64,000 nucleotides of DNA, from positions 342,001 to 406,000 of the forward strand of contig JAPFBL010000527.1 of assembly GCA_026182355.1 (NCBI GenBank), given 5' to 3'. Shown here in pieces: positions 1 through 8,520 of this stretch; positions within the stretch are counted from its first letter, which is position 1, and the number at the start of each line of letters is the position of its first letter. A program made the position numbers and the translations under genes. The notes beneath the pieces are model-generated. The model was given only the letters and a program-made list of their open reading frames with translations, did no database searches and was not told where the DNA came from. This DNA comes from Hermatobates lingyangjiaoensis (taxonomy: Eukaryota > Arthropoda > Insecta > Hemiptera > Hermatobatidae).

Positions 1-328
1 AATTTCTAAATTTAAGTGAAAACACGACATGTAAACTTCTAGGAAACGGTTTCTTAAAATTATTTGTTTTGATAATTCATTTTTATGTAAAATAGAATCT
101 CACCTAAGTTTCTTCTATTTTGTATTAATTCTTTTGTATAAATATGCTATGAAACAATACATCTATTGGATTTTAAATAAATATTCGGTTAGTAATTATT
201 TTAATTTAATTATTAAAATATTACTCATTTGATTATTTAGTCTAGAATCTGATTATTATTCAAGGGTGTTGAGTTATAGGTTTATGGACCCAAGGGGGCG
301 GTCACTCGAAAAAGTTTGGGAAACACTG
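1..328 (-). mobile_element. hAT-type non-autonomous element, partial, cut by window start
   Basis: Ends at 328 with GGGAAACACTG, the complement of a CAGTGTTTCCC terminus. Its sequence is the reverse complement of much of the element at 38185-38992 (for example the stretch carrying CCAAGGGGGCGGTCA). It interrupts PLE sequence, which resumes directly with CTTTAAAT at 329-336. That octamer is the expected 8-bp target duplication; its partner would lie left of the window. Confidence 0.6.
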
Positions 329-642
329 CTTTAAATAATGTAAATTTTCATTTTCTTAGTTAAAAAAAAATTCTTACTTCTGTAAGTAATATTGTTTTAT
401 GTATCTCTGCAATATTTCTACTTGTAATATTCATAAGTTGTAACAATCCATTTTCATATTGTGTATATCTTTGATGTTGATATGTGATTTCTTATTATCC
501 TTTGTTTGTAGGCCTATGAAAAAGGTTTTAAATAAAACCGAAACGTTGGCAACGAGAGTTTGACTTTTTATCCTGGAAAATTGATCGAACCCCGATTAAA
601 GAACACACCTATTCTATCTAACGGTCGATATATTATTGAATC
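329..642 (+). mobile_element. PLE 3' end with pseudo-LTR (family F1, related to the 18-21 kb copy)
   Basis: Matches the 3' untranslated region and pseudo-LTR of the copies at 18.0-21.1 and 21.8-22.8 kb. It carries the F1 hammerhead-like core at 510-551: GCC, TATGAAAAA, a GGTTTT/AAAACC hairpin, GAAACGTT and GGC. Its 3' end is the long form, with CGGTCGATATATTATTG before (TA)n at 643-658. The hAT element at 1-328 is inserted into it. Confidence 0.7.
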
Positions 643-658
643 TGTTATATATATATAT

Positions 659-1135
659 TTGTGTATTTTGGGAGCAGACCTTCAATCAAACATGTTTTAT
701 TAAAAATTATGCCAATTTTAACTTTTGTTCATTTCCGAGTTAATTTTTCAAGTTTTCTCACTATGGATTTCCACCTTTATGGTAAAATATAAAGTAATTC
801 ACCAAAAGATTTATTTGTTAATAATGTTAATAATTGTGTTAATAATTTAGATAGTTCTTATTTTTGTATTTGAGTTCTGTTATGATTTAGTTATTAGTGC
901 CTGAAGATGGTCAGAGCTGACCGAAACGTCGTATATACTTTGTATGTAATGTTAATTTGTTTGTTATGGTTAAAACTTGTTAGTGAATAAAATGGAAGTC
1001 AAGAATAAATCTTTTGGTGAATTACTTTATATTTTACCAGAAAGGTGGAAATCCATAGTGAGAAAACTTGAAAAATTAACTCGGAAAAAAACAAAAGTTA
1101 AAATTGGCATAATTTTTAATAAAACATATATATAT
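659..1135. mobile_element. PLE inverted dimer, ACGT-C hammerhead family
   Basis: The minus arm (about 659-820) starts at (TA)n with the long end GGGAGCAGACCTTC. The plus arm (about 897-1125) runs from an intact hammerhead through an open reading segment (FGELLYILPERWKS, KIGIIFNKT) into (TA)n with the short end. That peptide is the recurrent start of PLE ORFs here. The arms share the N-terminal coding part; the minus arm is truncated before the ribozyme. Confidence 0.7.
897..934 (+). ncRNA. Hammerhead ribozyme (PLE), helix III palindrome ACGT
   Basis: Core CTGAAGA (901-907), extra T, helix II GGTCAG/CTGACC with an AG loop, GAAA (923-926), palindrome ACGT (926-929), cleavage base C930. Helix I pairs GTGC (897-900) with GTAT (931-934), including two G-U pairs. 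This is one of the cleanest cores in the window. Confidence 0.75.
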
Positions 1136-1187
1136 CAGTTCACAAACGAAGAAAAGCAACACACAGAGAAAAAGACACACTTAAAAA

Positions 1188-1218
1188 CTCAAATTTTCGG
1201 ATGATCCGTCTTCAGGAG
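1188..1218 (-). ncRNA. Hammerhead ribozyme (PLE), helix III palindrome AATT
   Basis: Minus-strand core: CTC, CTGAAGA, extra C, GGA-TCA-TCC, GAA, AATT, T, GAG. Helix I is CTC/GAG. All core positions match the hammerhead consensus apart from the extra base after A9. Confidence 0.7.
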
Positions 1219-1445
1219 AAAAGAGAGAATGGGCGACCAAGCACGCCGGAAACACAACGGCAGGAAACCCAGTTTAACGAAGATCGTAAGTCAATAATAC
1301 ATAAACTTAGAAGTAAAACAAGATATACTCCTAGAGCAAAAAATAGCAAAAGAACAACAAACTCAAAGAAATAAATGTTATGAGTTAAAAATCAACAAGA
1401 ACTGCTTGTCTTTGAAACAAAGTAAAAAATGATGGTTACAATAGT

Positions 1446-1735
1446 GAGAATATTAAAAGGTAGTAAGAAACAGGAGAGAAAAGAAAAAAATCGACACAAA
1501 AGAAACGATAATAGGAATGAAATAGCGTTAAAACAAAAAAATAGCGTTAAAACAAAAAAATAAGAACACAAAGTTAAAACAGGCAAGAGTAACAGAGAAT
1601 ATTAAAAGGTAGTAAGAAACAGGAGAGAAAAGAAAAAAATCGACACAAGAGAAACGATAATAGGAATGAAATGGCATTAAAAGAAAAAAATAAGAACACA
1701 AAGTTAAAACAGGCAAAAGTAACAGCACAGAAGGT
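1446..1735. repeat. Direct duplication of about 140 bp
   Basis: The block beginning GAATATTAAAAGGTAGTAAG and ending AAAACAGGCAA occurs twice head-to-tail (from about 1447 and from about 1598) with few differences. The first copy has an extra AAACAAAAAAATAGCGTT segment. It lies inside a PLE-like unit. Confidence 0.7.
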
Positions 1736-1898
1736 CACAAGGTTGCCCATAGCGCACTAAAATCCACTTAAAATTCGAAAAAACGATCCAAACTGGACGC
1801 AAATCAGTTCACAAACGAAGAAAAGCAACACACAGAGAAAGAGACACGGAAACCTGCCGTTGTGTTTCCGGCGTGCTTGGTCGCCCATTCTCTCTTTT

Positions 1899-1929
1899 CT
1901 CCTGAAGACGGATCATCCGAAAATTTGAG
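1899..1929 (+). ncRNA. Hammerhead ribozyme (PLE), helix III palindrome AATT
   Basis: CTC (1899-1901), CTGAAGA (1902-1908), extra C, GGATCATCC helix II, GAAA (1919-1922), AATT, T1926, GAG. It is the same family as 1188-1218 in the opposite orientation. Confidence 0.7.
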
Positions 1930-1949
1930 TTTGTAAGTGTGTCTCTTTC

Positions 1950-1993
<44 letters not shown>

Positions 1994-1997
<4 letters not shown>

Positions 1998-2262
1998 ATT
2001 AAAAGAAACGGTCCAGCGGACTTTTTTAAAAATAAAATAAATTCAAAGCGAAGGAAACACACAGAAAGACACAGACATAACTCACATCGATATTTCGACC
2101 ATCGTCGTCATCAGGAGGTGCGAAGAGCGAAGAGTCCCGCAGGAAGACAGGGCGGTGACTCTCTTCTCTCTTCACACCTCCTGATGACTAAGATGGTCGA
2201 AATATCGATGTGAGTTATGTCTGTGTCTTTCTGTGTGTTTCCTTCGTTTTGAATTTATTTTA
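1994..2262. mobile_element. PLE inverted dimer, GACGATGGTC hammerhead family
   Basis: The minus arm begins after (TA)n with the long tail containing GGTCCAGCGGAC (a small hairpin). The plus arm ends in the short form GAATTTATTTTAT before (TA)n. The hammerhead on the minus arm is intact (2084-2120). On the plus arm helix II is broken (CTGATGACTAAGATGGTC at 2181-2198). The unit lies in the intron just 3' of lipase exon D. Confidence 0.75.
2084..2120 (-). ncRNA. Hammerhead ribozyme (PLE), helix III palindrome ATAT
   Basis: Minus strand: CTGATGA (2108-2114), extra C, GAC-GATG-GTC, GAA, ATAT, C, then GATGTG. It pairs imperfectly (one mismatch) with CACCTC upstream of the core as helix I. Confidence 0.7.
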
Positions 2263-2315
2263 TTTATATATATATATATATTATATATATATTATTTGAA
2301 GAGGAAGTGACTTAC

Positions 2316-2472
2316 CCCATGCTGGGACACACTTGACCTGGAGGACAAGGAAAGCATTCCCCAGCAAGAAAGGCTTCATAAGAAGTACAAGCAACAGCAG
2401 GGAACTGACACTTAGGGCTGACAGAGTCTGTGAAGAACTTGTAGGCTCTGCGGTGATTGCACAGGGACCTAC
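2316..2472 (-). CDS. Lipase exon D (catalytic His, lid end and Cys-rich segment)
   Basis: Encodes RSLCNHRRAYKFFTDSV, then ACTSYEAFLAGECFPCP and CPSMG. The His in CNHRRAY aligns with the catalytic histidine (His263 in human pancreatic lipase). CTSYEAF-GECFPC-CPSMG is the Cys-rich stretch that follows in the family. The acceptor is TGGCAG|GTAG (or four bases downstream, paired with the alternative exon C donor) and the donor is ATGGG|GTAAGT. The remaining C-terminal exons, including any PLAT domain, should lie beyond the left edge of the window. Confidence 0.9.
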
Positions 2473-2706
2473 CTGCCAGGGCTGCACCGGCTGCAATCAA
2501 AACAACAATTACCTAACCTACCATCTGATATTCTAACAAAAAAAAATATTATTTACATGGAAATACACCAATAATCAATATAGTAAGCAATTACTTATAA
2601 TAAGTAAATCTTCAGGCAACTAAAGCCAGAAGAAAGAAGAACTGCCCGAAAGATCGAGGCCACCGGATCTAAACTAGTGAATGTAGAAGCTGCTGCAAAT
2701 TTCAAC

Positions 2707-2712
<6 letters not shown>

Positions 2713-2758
<46 letters not shown>
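2713..2758. repeat. (TA)n microsatellite, example of the PLE target tract
   Basis: Uninterrupted TA dinucleotides. Similar tracts border nearly all PLE units in this window, for example 1954-1993, 5559-5612, 8048-8082, 10111-10142, 21739-21782, 22777-22863, 34675-34735, 46470-46516, 48731-48773, 49315-49352, 51295-51322, 53519-53555 and 54768-54811. Confidence 0.95.
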
Positions 2759-2760
<2 letters not shown>

Positions 2761-3095
2761 ACTAAAAAATGATTGATCGGGATGCGGTCATTTTCTTCCA
2801 CTTTCAATTCAAACTCTCATTGCCGACGTTTCGATTTTATTTAAAATCTTTTTCCAAAGGCACAAGTAGGAGTATTGGCAATTGAAGGAACTATTACAAT
2901 TACATTTCTGAACTAGTATTGAAGCTTAAACTATTCAAAAAAAAAAAAATTTTAAAAAAAAAGATTTTAAATAAAATCGAAACGTCGGCAATGAGAGTTT
3001 GAATTGAAAGTGGAAGAAACTGACCGCATCCCGATCAATCATTTTTTAGTTGTATATCTGTCACACGGTCGAGAATTTATTAATGTTTATATATA
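2759..3095. mobile_element. PLE inverted dimer, F1-like family
   Basis: The minus arm (2759-2875, short end ACAACTAAAAAATG) and plus arm (about 2955-3095, long end with CACACGGTCGAGAATTTATT) share GATCGGGATGCGGTCA and the ATCGAAACGTCGGCAATGAG core. The hammerhead strand 1 is the altered type (GCC-TTTGGAAAAA on the minus arm). (TA)n lies on both sides. Confidence 0.7.
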
Positions 3096-3114
3096 TATAT
3101 ATTTTTTTTCTTCT

Positions 3115-3330
3115 TCCACATGTACCTATTCCGTCTTCAGAGAGGTACCCTCTATTTCTTACCGCAAACCTGCTAATCTTAGATGTATCTTTTCTCATAT
3201 TTCTTCTCCCAAGCCTCCCAATACTGCTGGTGGTATGGTTCAATGTGGACGCCGTGGTTGTATTACTTGTCCTATCATCAATCCCATTCCTTCCTTTACT
3301 TCTTTCCTCAGTTTTTTGTTTCATTTCTGA
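3115..3330 (+). pseudogene. PLE ORF fragment, linker with CGRRGCITCP motif
   Basis: One frame reads FREVPSISYRKPANLRCIF, then GGMVQCGRRGCITCPIINP. The NLR segment followed by C-G-R-x-x-C-x-x-C-P is the Cys motif found between RT and GIY-YIG in many PLE proteins. RT and endonuclease are absent here. It is followed by a pseudo-LTR N-terminal piece (RLKIGKLFNDTCLKQG, about 3375-3440) that runs into (TA)n. Confidence 0.6.
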
Positions 3331-3475
3331 GTGTTCTTTGTGTCAATATAGTTTATATATATATAAGAAACATTCAAGACTTAAAATAGGCAAGTTATTT
3401 AATGATACATGCTTAAAACAAGGTTGCTTCCAAAGTATACCAATATATATATATATGTATATTCATCATGCTGTT

Positions 3476-3660
3476 TGTTTCTTGACCGCTCTATATTCAC
3501 AAGTTTTGAGATTTTTTGAGGGTTTTGGTCTAGATATTAAAAAACGCTTCTTCGCTAACGTTTCGACATATATTTCTGTCCTCTTCAGGGCTAAAACATA
3601 ATACATTGAGCATAAATATTACGACTACATTAGCTAATATGTAACAAAAAAGTTAAACTA
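3476..3660 (-). mobile_element. PLE pseudo-LTR piece with hammerhead, minus strand
   Basis: A single minus-oriented pseudo-LTR flanked on its 3' side by the short (TA)n near 3450-3465. An intact hammerhead core lies at 3554-3591. I see no plus-arm partner. Confidence 0.6.
3554..3591 (-). ncRNA. Hammerhead ribozyme (PLE), helix III palindrome ACGT
   Basis: Minus strand: CTGAAGA (3582-3588), extra G, GACA...TGTC helix II with a loop of about 8 bases, GAA, ACGT, T, AGCG. Helix I is weak: GCC/AGC with a mismatch next to the cleavage site. Confidence 0.6.
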
Positions 3661-3794
3661 TGGATTTAAGTATTCCAGTCTGGTTTTGTATTATATTGAT
3701 AAAAATTTCCAGAGATTTAAATTTGTTTACCTGGGAAGTCTCTTTTATCCTAGTTTTTTTTCCATTTGTATAAATTATTTATTTAATATTTTTA

Positions 3795-3975
3795 GAGAAC
3801 TTCATATACCATGAAAATGATCACAATAGACTACAAATTGCTGAAGCCCTTAAGATAATAGAACTGAAATCAAATATGAACAACCAAACTACAGGATTCA
3901 ACAGGACGTTAAAACTATATTCTAGAACAACTCAGGAACACGAACCAAGATAGAAGACCCAACAGATGGAACCTA
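3795..3975 (+). pseudogene. PLE GIY-YIG C-terminal fragment
   Basis: A frame reads HENDHNRLQIAEALRIIELK, then NNQTTGFNRTLKLYS. It resembles the EAL...N-Q end of the GIY-YIG region and closely parallels DHTRLQILEAILILEKQ...INSQGGGFSRILKLY in the palindrome at 4.4-5.6 kb. Stops follow. It probably belongs to the pseudo-LTR at 4050-4345. Confidence 0.55.
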
Positions 3976-4049
3976 GAGACATTTCATGAAGTTAAGTGGT
4001 ACACCTGATTATGACAGGTGGCTAAAACTTCTTCAAAAAAAAAAATGTT

Positions 4050-4345
4050 TATATTGGTGATAGAATTATTTCTGGATGTTATGGAAGATCATAGTGTTAA
4101 TTTAAGAAATGTATAATGTATATAGTTGTGATTAGTAGGAATAAGTTTTTTTTTTATAAATATGATTAACTCTGAAGATGGCCAAGGAGACCGAAACATG
4201 TCAGTTATAAATAATACAGCATTTGGAGAACTAGTGTCTTTAGTACCACAAAGATTTAAAACAAAGATGAGAAAACTTGTAAGATGGACAATGAAATTTA
4301 TTCATGCCACAGTACAAAGGTCGTTCAACAAAATATGTGTATATA
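4050..4345 (+). mobile_element. PLE pseudo-LTR, ACATGT hammerhead family
   Basis: A plus-oriented pseudo-LTR with a hammerhead at 4167-4207, followed by an N-terminal coding segment (FGELVSLVPQRFKTKMRKL) that ends in a short TA run at 4340-4350. A second copy of the terminal part (RKLERWTMKFIHDTVQRS) is at 53870-53995. It lies directly downstream of the C-terminal ORF fragment at 3795, consistent with one 5'-truncated element. Confidence 0.65.
4167..4207 (+). ncRNA. Hammerhead ribozyme (PLE), helix III palindrome ACATGT
   Basis: TAACT (4167-4171), CTGAAGA (4172-4178), extra T, GGCCAAGGAGACC (helix II with one mismatch), GAAA (4193-4196), ACATGT, C4202, AGTTA. Helix I is a perfect 5-bp TAACT/AGTTA pairing. 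Confidence 0.65.
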
Positions 4346-4430
4346 TATATGAACTTTTTCTTCTTCTTGGAGTTTGGTCAGGGTTAATATAAGGAATCAC
4401 AATACAATCACAATAATCAGGATAGATAAC

Positions 4431-4462
<32 letters not shown>

Positions 4463-5553
4463 GCCCAATTTAACTTTTACACTTTTTCTTATCCGTTTTT
4501 CAAGTGTTCTCATACTTGACTTCCATGGTTCTGGAACTAAAAACATAAGTTCACCAAAATTTTTATTACTATACATCGACATGTTTCGGTCATCGTTGAC
4601 CATTTTCAAGGTTAAAGAATATATAAAATTATTAATGATCGAAAAGTGAATAACAATTAAAATAAACTAAAATAAACATAACGAGTCCATAACACATATT
4701 CACAACTAGGGAGGTTATCAAAGGTAAAGGTATGTTGAGGTTTCACCAGGCTCTTGGTTACCTTCCATCCGTCATTTGTATCTGGGAAGGTAATCGATTA
4801 ACTTCTATACCTCTCCCAGACTGGTTCGCCTTCTGACTGCCTTCATATAATTTTAGAATTCTTGAAAATCCTCCTCCTTGGCTGTTAATACTAGGTTGCT
4901 TTTCGAGGATCAAGATAGCTTCCAAAATTTGCAATCTGGTGTGGTCATGTTCTTGTTGTAATATTACAGTATTGTCTGTTAACCAGGGAATGGTTAACAG
5001 ACAATACTGTAATATTACAACAAGAACATGACCACACCAGATTGCAAATTTTGGAAGCTATCTTGATCCTCGAAAAGCAACCTAGTATTAACAGCCAAGG
5101 AGGAGGATTTTCAAGAATTCTAAAATTATATAAAGGCAGTCAGAAGGCGAACCAGTCTGGGAGAGGTATAGAAGTTAATCGATTACCTTCCCAGATACAA
5201 ATGACGGATGGAAGGTAACCAAGAGCCTGGTGAAACCTCAACATACCTTTACCTTTGATAACCTCCCTAGTTGTGAATATGTGTTATGGACTCGTTATGT
5301 TTATTTTAGTTTATTTTAATTGTTATTCACTTTTCGATCAATAATAATTTTATATATTCTTTAACCTTGAAAATGGTCAACGATGACCGAAACATGTCGG
5401 TGTATAGTAATAAAAATTTTGGTGAACTTATGTTTTTAGTTCCAGAACCATGGAAGTCAAGTATGAGAACACTTGAAAAACGGATAAGAAAAAGTGTAAA
5501 AGTTAAATTGGGCATTACTTTTAATAAAACGTGTATAAATGAAGGCCTGCTCC

Positions 5554-5558
<5 letters not shown>
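4463..5558. mobile_element. Near-perfect PLE palindrome (inverted dimer of 3' ends)
   Basis: Two arms of about 520 bp, centred near 4987 (GTTAACCAGGGAATGGTTAAC), are almost identical; I see only a few differences, for example at 4636/5340. Outward from the centre each arm has the end of the PLE ORF (HDHTRLQILEA to MTDGR and stop), a 3' region, a hammerhead-like core and the N-terminal peptide GELMFLVPEPWKSSMRTLEK. Each then meets (TA)n, short on the left and long on the right. Arm identity suggests a recent origin or gene conversion. Confidence 0.85.
5369..5398 (+). ncRNA. Variant hammerhead core with TTGAAAA strand (twin copy on minus strand near 4579-4610)
   Basis: ACC, TTGAAAA, extra T, GGTCAACGATGACC helix II, GAAA, ACATGT, C, GGT. 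All three helices are intact, but the consensus C3 and G8 read T and A. That would keep the known C3-G8 pair as U-A. Activity is unknown. Confidence 0.5.
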
Positions 5559-5612
<54 letters not shown>

Positions 5613-5614
<2 letters not shown>

Positions 5615-5700
5615 ATGATCGTCTATATATCAATCAAATCACGTGACTTCTACTGATGATGAGGGCGATTAATCGAAATATATACGGATAAAACAAACTT
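5613..5700 (+). mobile_element. Short PLE remnant with hammerhead-like core
   Basis: After the (TA)n at 5559-5612, CTGATGA (5653-5659), extra T, GAGGGCGATTAATC and GAAATATATA resemble a hammerhead with only two helix II pairs. It is a single small piece. Confidence 0.35.
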
Positions 5701-5844
5701 TCATAATGACCAAATGAAATAAAAGTCATATTAAGAAATACACATATTTCTTAAAACAGAAATGTTAACATTTCTTGGATGGGAAGGATAGAAATGGACA
5801 CATGCATGTACGTTATAGTAAATATATGCATATGTTAATACCAC

Positions 5845-6065
5845 TGAGGTTAGTATGATTTATATTAGAAATAGGTAAAACCGTCATACCTCGTAAGATG
5901 ATTTTGGAGTTGGAGCGCTTTCGGACGTTGTCCATCTTCGATCGCAACAAACCGATCGAAGGTTTGTTGCGATCGAAGATGGACAACGTCCGAAAGCGCT
6001 CCAACTCCAGGATCATCTTACGAGGTATGAAGGTTTTACCTATTTCTAATATAAATTTGTTATAG
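5845..6065. mobile_element. Palindromic PLE-like unit with GGACAACGTCC helix II
   Basis: Arms 5861-5952 and 5957-6053 are near-perfect inverted repeats centred in CGATCGAAGG. Both hold TCGAAGA, T, GGACAACGTCC, GAAA, GCGCTC, which is a hammerhead-like core with strand 1 altered at positions 3 and 4 but helix II, GAAA and the AGCGCT palindrome intact. It sits just 3' of lipase exon C. Confidence 0.6.
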
Positions 6066-6173
6066 TAGGTTTTACTGGTTTTCATCAGAGCCACAAGCTG
6101 ATGGCCCTGAAAACCAAATTTTTGATTGAAGAATCATATTTGTTGCAGAGGAATAACAAATTGATATACATAC

Positions 6174-6401
6174 ACCAGACGAGGTCGGTGAAAGCGCCTA
6201 CAAACAAGTTACTACAGCCTTTCTGCATCCTGCCGCCATTGGGATAGAAGTCAACATGGCCCATAGGCTGCCATGATCCCAGGCCGCCTAGGATGAGCGC
6301 TTCGCCATTGCTGTGGATGACATCGACGTAGCGAGCATCGCCTGCATCCAGTCGAAGACTGGCCTCTTGCGACTCGAACAGTGGTCCGGCAGGGTCAAGA
6401 C
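6174..6401 (-). CDS. Lipase exon C (catalytic Asp, GLDPAGPLF)
   Basis: Begins by completing RITGLDPAGPLFES, where the Asp of LDPAG is the second triad member. It continues through RLDAGDARYVDVIHSNG, LGSWQPMGHVDFYPNGG and KGCSN to DLVW. VDFYPNGG is a hallmark of the family. The acceptor is GACCTCAG|GT. Two donors are possible, GGT|GTATGT (used here) or CTG|GTGTAT; they differ by two bases and both keep frame with a matching acceptor in exon D. The lid loop starts here at KGC and looks shorter than in human pancreatic lipase. Confidence 0.92.
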
Positions 6402-6499
6402 CTGAGGTCAGGCAAAAGTCACGCAAATCATAACAAACGTATTATGTAACAACTAGCAGACGGGTATTTTACAAAAATCAGAGATGATACGTGGTTTTT

Positions 6500-7400
6500 C
6501 AAGAAATATTATTAGAAAAAATATATAGTAGGAAAAAATATATTTATTAGCCCAGTGTTAATAAGTGCATCTGCATTCGCCACATTAGCTGTCTGTCCTC
6601 CAGGTTCATGGAAGAACAGAGAGTCGGAACTTGTAACTCTTGAGCAAGGAACATACAGTTGACCATGTGAGAAACACTTGGTCTCTCTCACTTTTAATTC
6701 CTGCCGTGACAAGTTTGGCCTTGTGACTTATTTATCGTCATTGCGAAACAGACGCTGACGGAAATTGCAACCGTTTGAATTGGAAAGGACAGTTGCTAGG
6801 TATCAATGGTGTGCATGGTATAAACAGTTACTCTCCAATACCACACTCAGTCATGATATCAACCTCTATGACGTATCTGTGCAAAGCACGAATTCGGAGT
6901 CGTGTCCTGTTGCACATTTTTGTTGGGAGCTTAAACGAAAATGAAATTAAAATCAACTAACAATATCTACACCTAAGACAGCTCGCTATCTATGTCTTAT
7001 GGTGGCTGAGTTTACTTGTGACAAAATTATGCAGACAAACTGACCACCCGACAAACCGACTGAACAGAAATTGTTCTATTATTTCAAATAAATAATGTTT
7101 TATTTATCAAGACCTTTCAACACATCGTATTTAATAAACTGAAATTTAGATAATAATAGACAATACAGACATGTATTTTTTCAAAATAAACATGTCTGTG
7201 AAGTTAGCGAAACGCAGCTTAAAAGTCCATATCTTCGCTTCTACGTTGAATTTTCAATCCATTCAATGCTTATACTTTATGTTAAACATACACAAACCTA
7301 CTTTCAAAGTTTCAGCTCGCTATGTCTTATGGTGGCTGAGTTTACTTGTGACTAAATTATGCAAACAAACTGACTGAACAGAAATTGTTCTAAGGGTGTC
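6500..7400 (-). mobile_element. Helitron relic (Pif1-helicase C-terminal region), minus strand
   Basis: The minus strand near 6570-6715 reads TKCFSHGQLYVPCSRVTSS, the SHGQLYVALSRVTS helicase motif of Helitron Rep-Hel proteins. Nearby (6850-6905) it reads TRLRIRALHRYVIEVDIMT, the CNGTRL region. The 7080-7400 part matches the 5' region of the copies at 33.2 and 35.3 kb. It is fragmented by stops and partly duplicated (CTATGTCTTATGGTGGCTGAG at about 6990 and 7321). It lies in the intron between lipase exons B and C. Confidence 0.7.
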
Positions 7401-7470
7401 CCAAAGAAAAAAACAAGTTGTGTGGAAACAAAAATAATAGTCAAGAAAAACACTCTGGTCGCATTCTTAC

Positions 7471-7702
7471 CTGTTATTCTGTACACATCGCCTAAATGAT
7501 CCCCAGCAAACGCAGCAGCATGGGCTCCTAAGCTAAAGCCGATTATGTGGACCTTTGCTGGGTCCAGCCTGTGCTTGTCCCTTAGCTGAGACAGCAGCAT
7601 GGACAACTGCCTACCGACCATGCGTGTGTTGGCGGCAGCACGCACGTAGTTGGGGAAAGAGGCACCTCCCTCCCAGTCAACGCATACCACGTTGCACTCC
7701 TC
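7471..7702 (-). CDS. Lipase exon B (nucleophilic elbow, GFSLG)
   Basis: Encodes EECNVVCVDWEGGA through HIIGFSLGAHAAAF to DVYRIT plus one base. The serine of GFSLG is the catalytic nucleophile of the alpha/beta-hydrolase fold (Ser152 in human pancreatic lipase). CVDW and the AH after GFSLG are family signatures. The acceptor is GTTTCAG|GAG in phase 0. The donor ATAACAG|GTAAGA leaves one G, which completes the glycine of GLDPAG in exon C. No stop or frameshift interrupts the 77 codons. The product is presumably a secreted acylglycerol or phospholipid hydrolase; the substrate cannot be judged. Confidence 0.92.
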
Positions 7703-7761
7703 CTGAAACACAATTAGCAAATCCCTTCACACCTCTAGCTACATACCATATATATATATAC

Positions 7762-7875
7762 TAGAATTTTTAAAAGAACACATAGAAAAGAAATCACTGA
7801 ACTCACTACTATATTTCGATGTCCTCGTCTTCAGGAAAAGATGTGAATCGCTCCAAAGGCTGATAACGACTCATA
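7762..7875 (-). mobile_element. PLE pseudo-LTR piece with weak hammerhead, minus strand
   Basis: Follows the TA run at 7749-7761. Minus strand: CTGAAGA (7828-7834), extra C, GAGGACATC (two helix II pairs), GAAA, ATAT, A. It resembles the copy at 48614-48735 in the distal CACATAGAAAAGAA segment. Confidence 0.5.
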
Positions 7876-7882
7876 TATATAT

Positions 7883-8043
7883 AATCAACCACAATATGAA
7901 ATGCGGAAAAAAGAGTAAGATCTTTCAGTTGGGGTTTGACTCTGATGAAGACCGCTTGTTACGGTTGTAAGATCTAGGTCTTGTTTTCCCATTTCTTATT
8001 GTGGTTTGATCATTGATTGTTATTTCACGTGTTTATGTGAAAT

Positions 8044-8047
<4 letters not shown>
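7883..8047 (+). mobile_element. PLE pseudo-LTR, K family (GACCG...CGGTT), plus strand
   Basis: CTGATGA (7942-7948), extra A, GACCGCTTGTTACGGTT, then GTAA instead of GAAA, so one catalytic-core base is mutated. The 3' end is the long form ending in the hairpin TTTCACGTGTTTATGTGAAA before (TA)n at 8048-8082. A degraded minus scrap (7883-7905) lies to its left. Confidence 0.6.
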
Positions 8048-8082
<35 letters not shown>

Positions 8083-8087
<5 letters not shown>

Positions 8088-8210
8088 AATTCAAAACGAA
8101 GGAAACACAAAAAGACACAGACATAACACATCGATATTTCGACCATCGTCGTCACCAGGAGGTGTGAAGAGCGAAGAGTCCCGCAAGAAGGCAGGGTGGT
8201 GACTCATAGT
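8083..8210 (-). mobile_element. PLE pseudo-LTR, GACGATGGTC family, minus strand
   Basis: Short-end form next to (TA)n. The hammerhead core at 8137-8158 reads CTGGTGA (one base off), C, GACGATGGTC, GAAATATC. It is a single arm. Confidence 0.6.
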
Positions 8211-8225
8211 ATATATATATATATA

Positions 8226-8520
8226 TTTGTAAATTTTGGTAGCAGTCCTTCCTTGACCCACTCATTATATTGAAAATTATACCAAACTTAGCTGATACCT
8301 GTTTCTTAACAAGTTCCTCAATTTTTCTAAATTATACTATCGTTATTTCGACTTCACCCAAAAAGATATTGACGTCCTGATGATGAATGTTATCATTCCA
8401 CTATAGGAGATGTACTTTATTGTGTAGACAAAATAACGAGAGTGTTATTTAGAAAAATTGAGGAACTTGTTATGATACAGGTATCAGCTAAGTTTAGTGT
8501 AATTTTCAAATAAAAATACG
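8226..8520. mobile_element. PLE inverted unit without a recognisable ribozyme
   Basis: The minus arm (8226-8340) and plus arm (about 8440-8520) are inverted repeats of a segment coding IEELV..DTGIS.. near the PLE ORF start. The left end is long (TTTGTAAATTTTGGTAGCAG); the right end is short. A CTGATGA at 8378 has no GAAA partner on that strand. Confidence 0.5.

Larger units (their letters stand above)
1136..1954. mobile_element. PLE inverted unit, GGATCATCC hammerhead family, with an internal duplicated segment
   Basis: The minus pseudo-LTR lies at 1136-1262 and the plus pseudo-LTR at about 1850-1953. Both carry intact hammerheads, and (TA)n abuts both sides (1126-1135; 1954-1993). A short minus piece (1804-1848) is fused directly to the plus arm. 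The interior (1270-1740) is A-rich, holds no usable ORF and contains a direct duplication. The plus end is short; the minus end carries the longer GTTCACAAACGAAG extension. Confidence 0.65.

Noticed and set aside
3050..3601. Long plus-strand open frame of 183 codons
   Set aside because: It is a shadow frame; the meaningful frame (CGRRGCITCP) is a different one and covers only 3115-3330.
4374..4649. Open frames with YIYIYIYI runs (also at 5.6, 21.7, 34.7, 46.5, 48.6, 51.8, 53.0 and 54.2 kb)
   Set aside because: They are translations of (TA)n microsatellites and pseudo-LTR ends, not genes. Only the short N-terminal PLE peptide upstream of some of them is meaningful.
6061..6112. GGTTTTCATCAG...CTGATGGCCCTGAAAACC, possible ribozyme or regulatory hairpin
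   Set aside because: A simple imperfect hairpin without the GAAA strand or a helix III palindrome; left unassigned.
8330..8400. CTGATGA near TATTTCGACTTC, possible hammerhead
   Set aside because: CTGATGA and the GAAA complement are on opposite strands, so no core can form.
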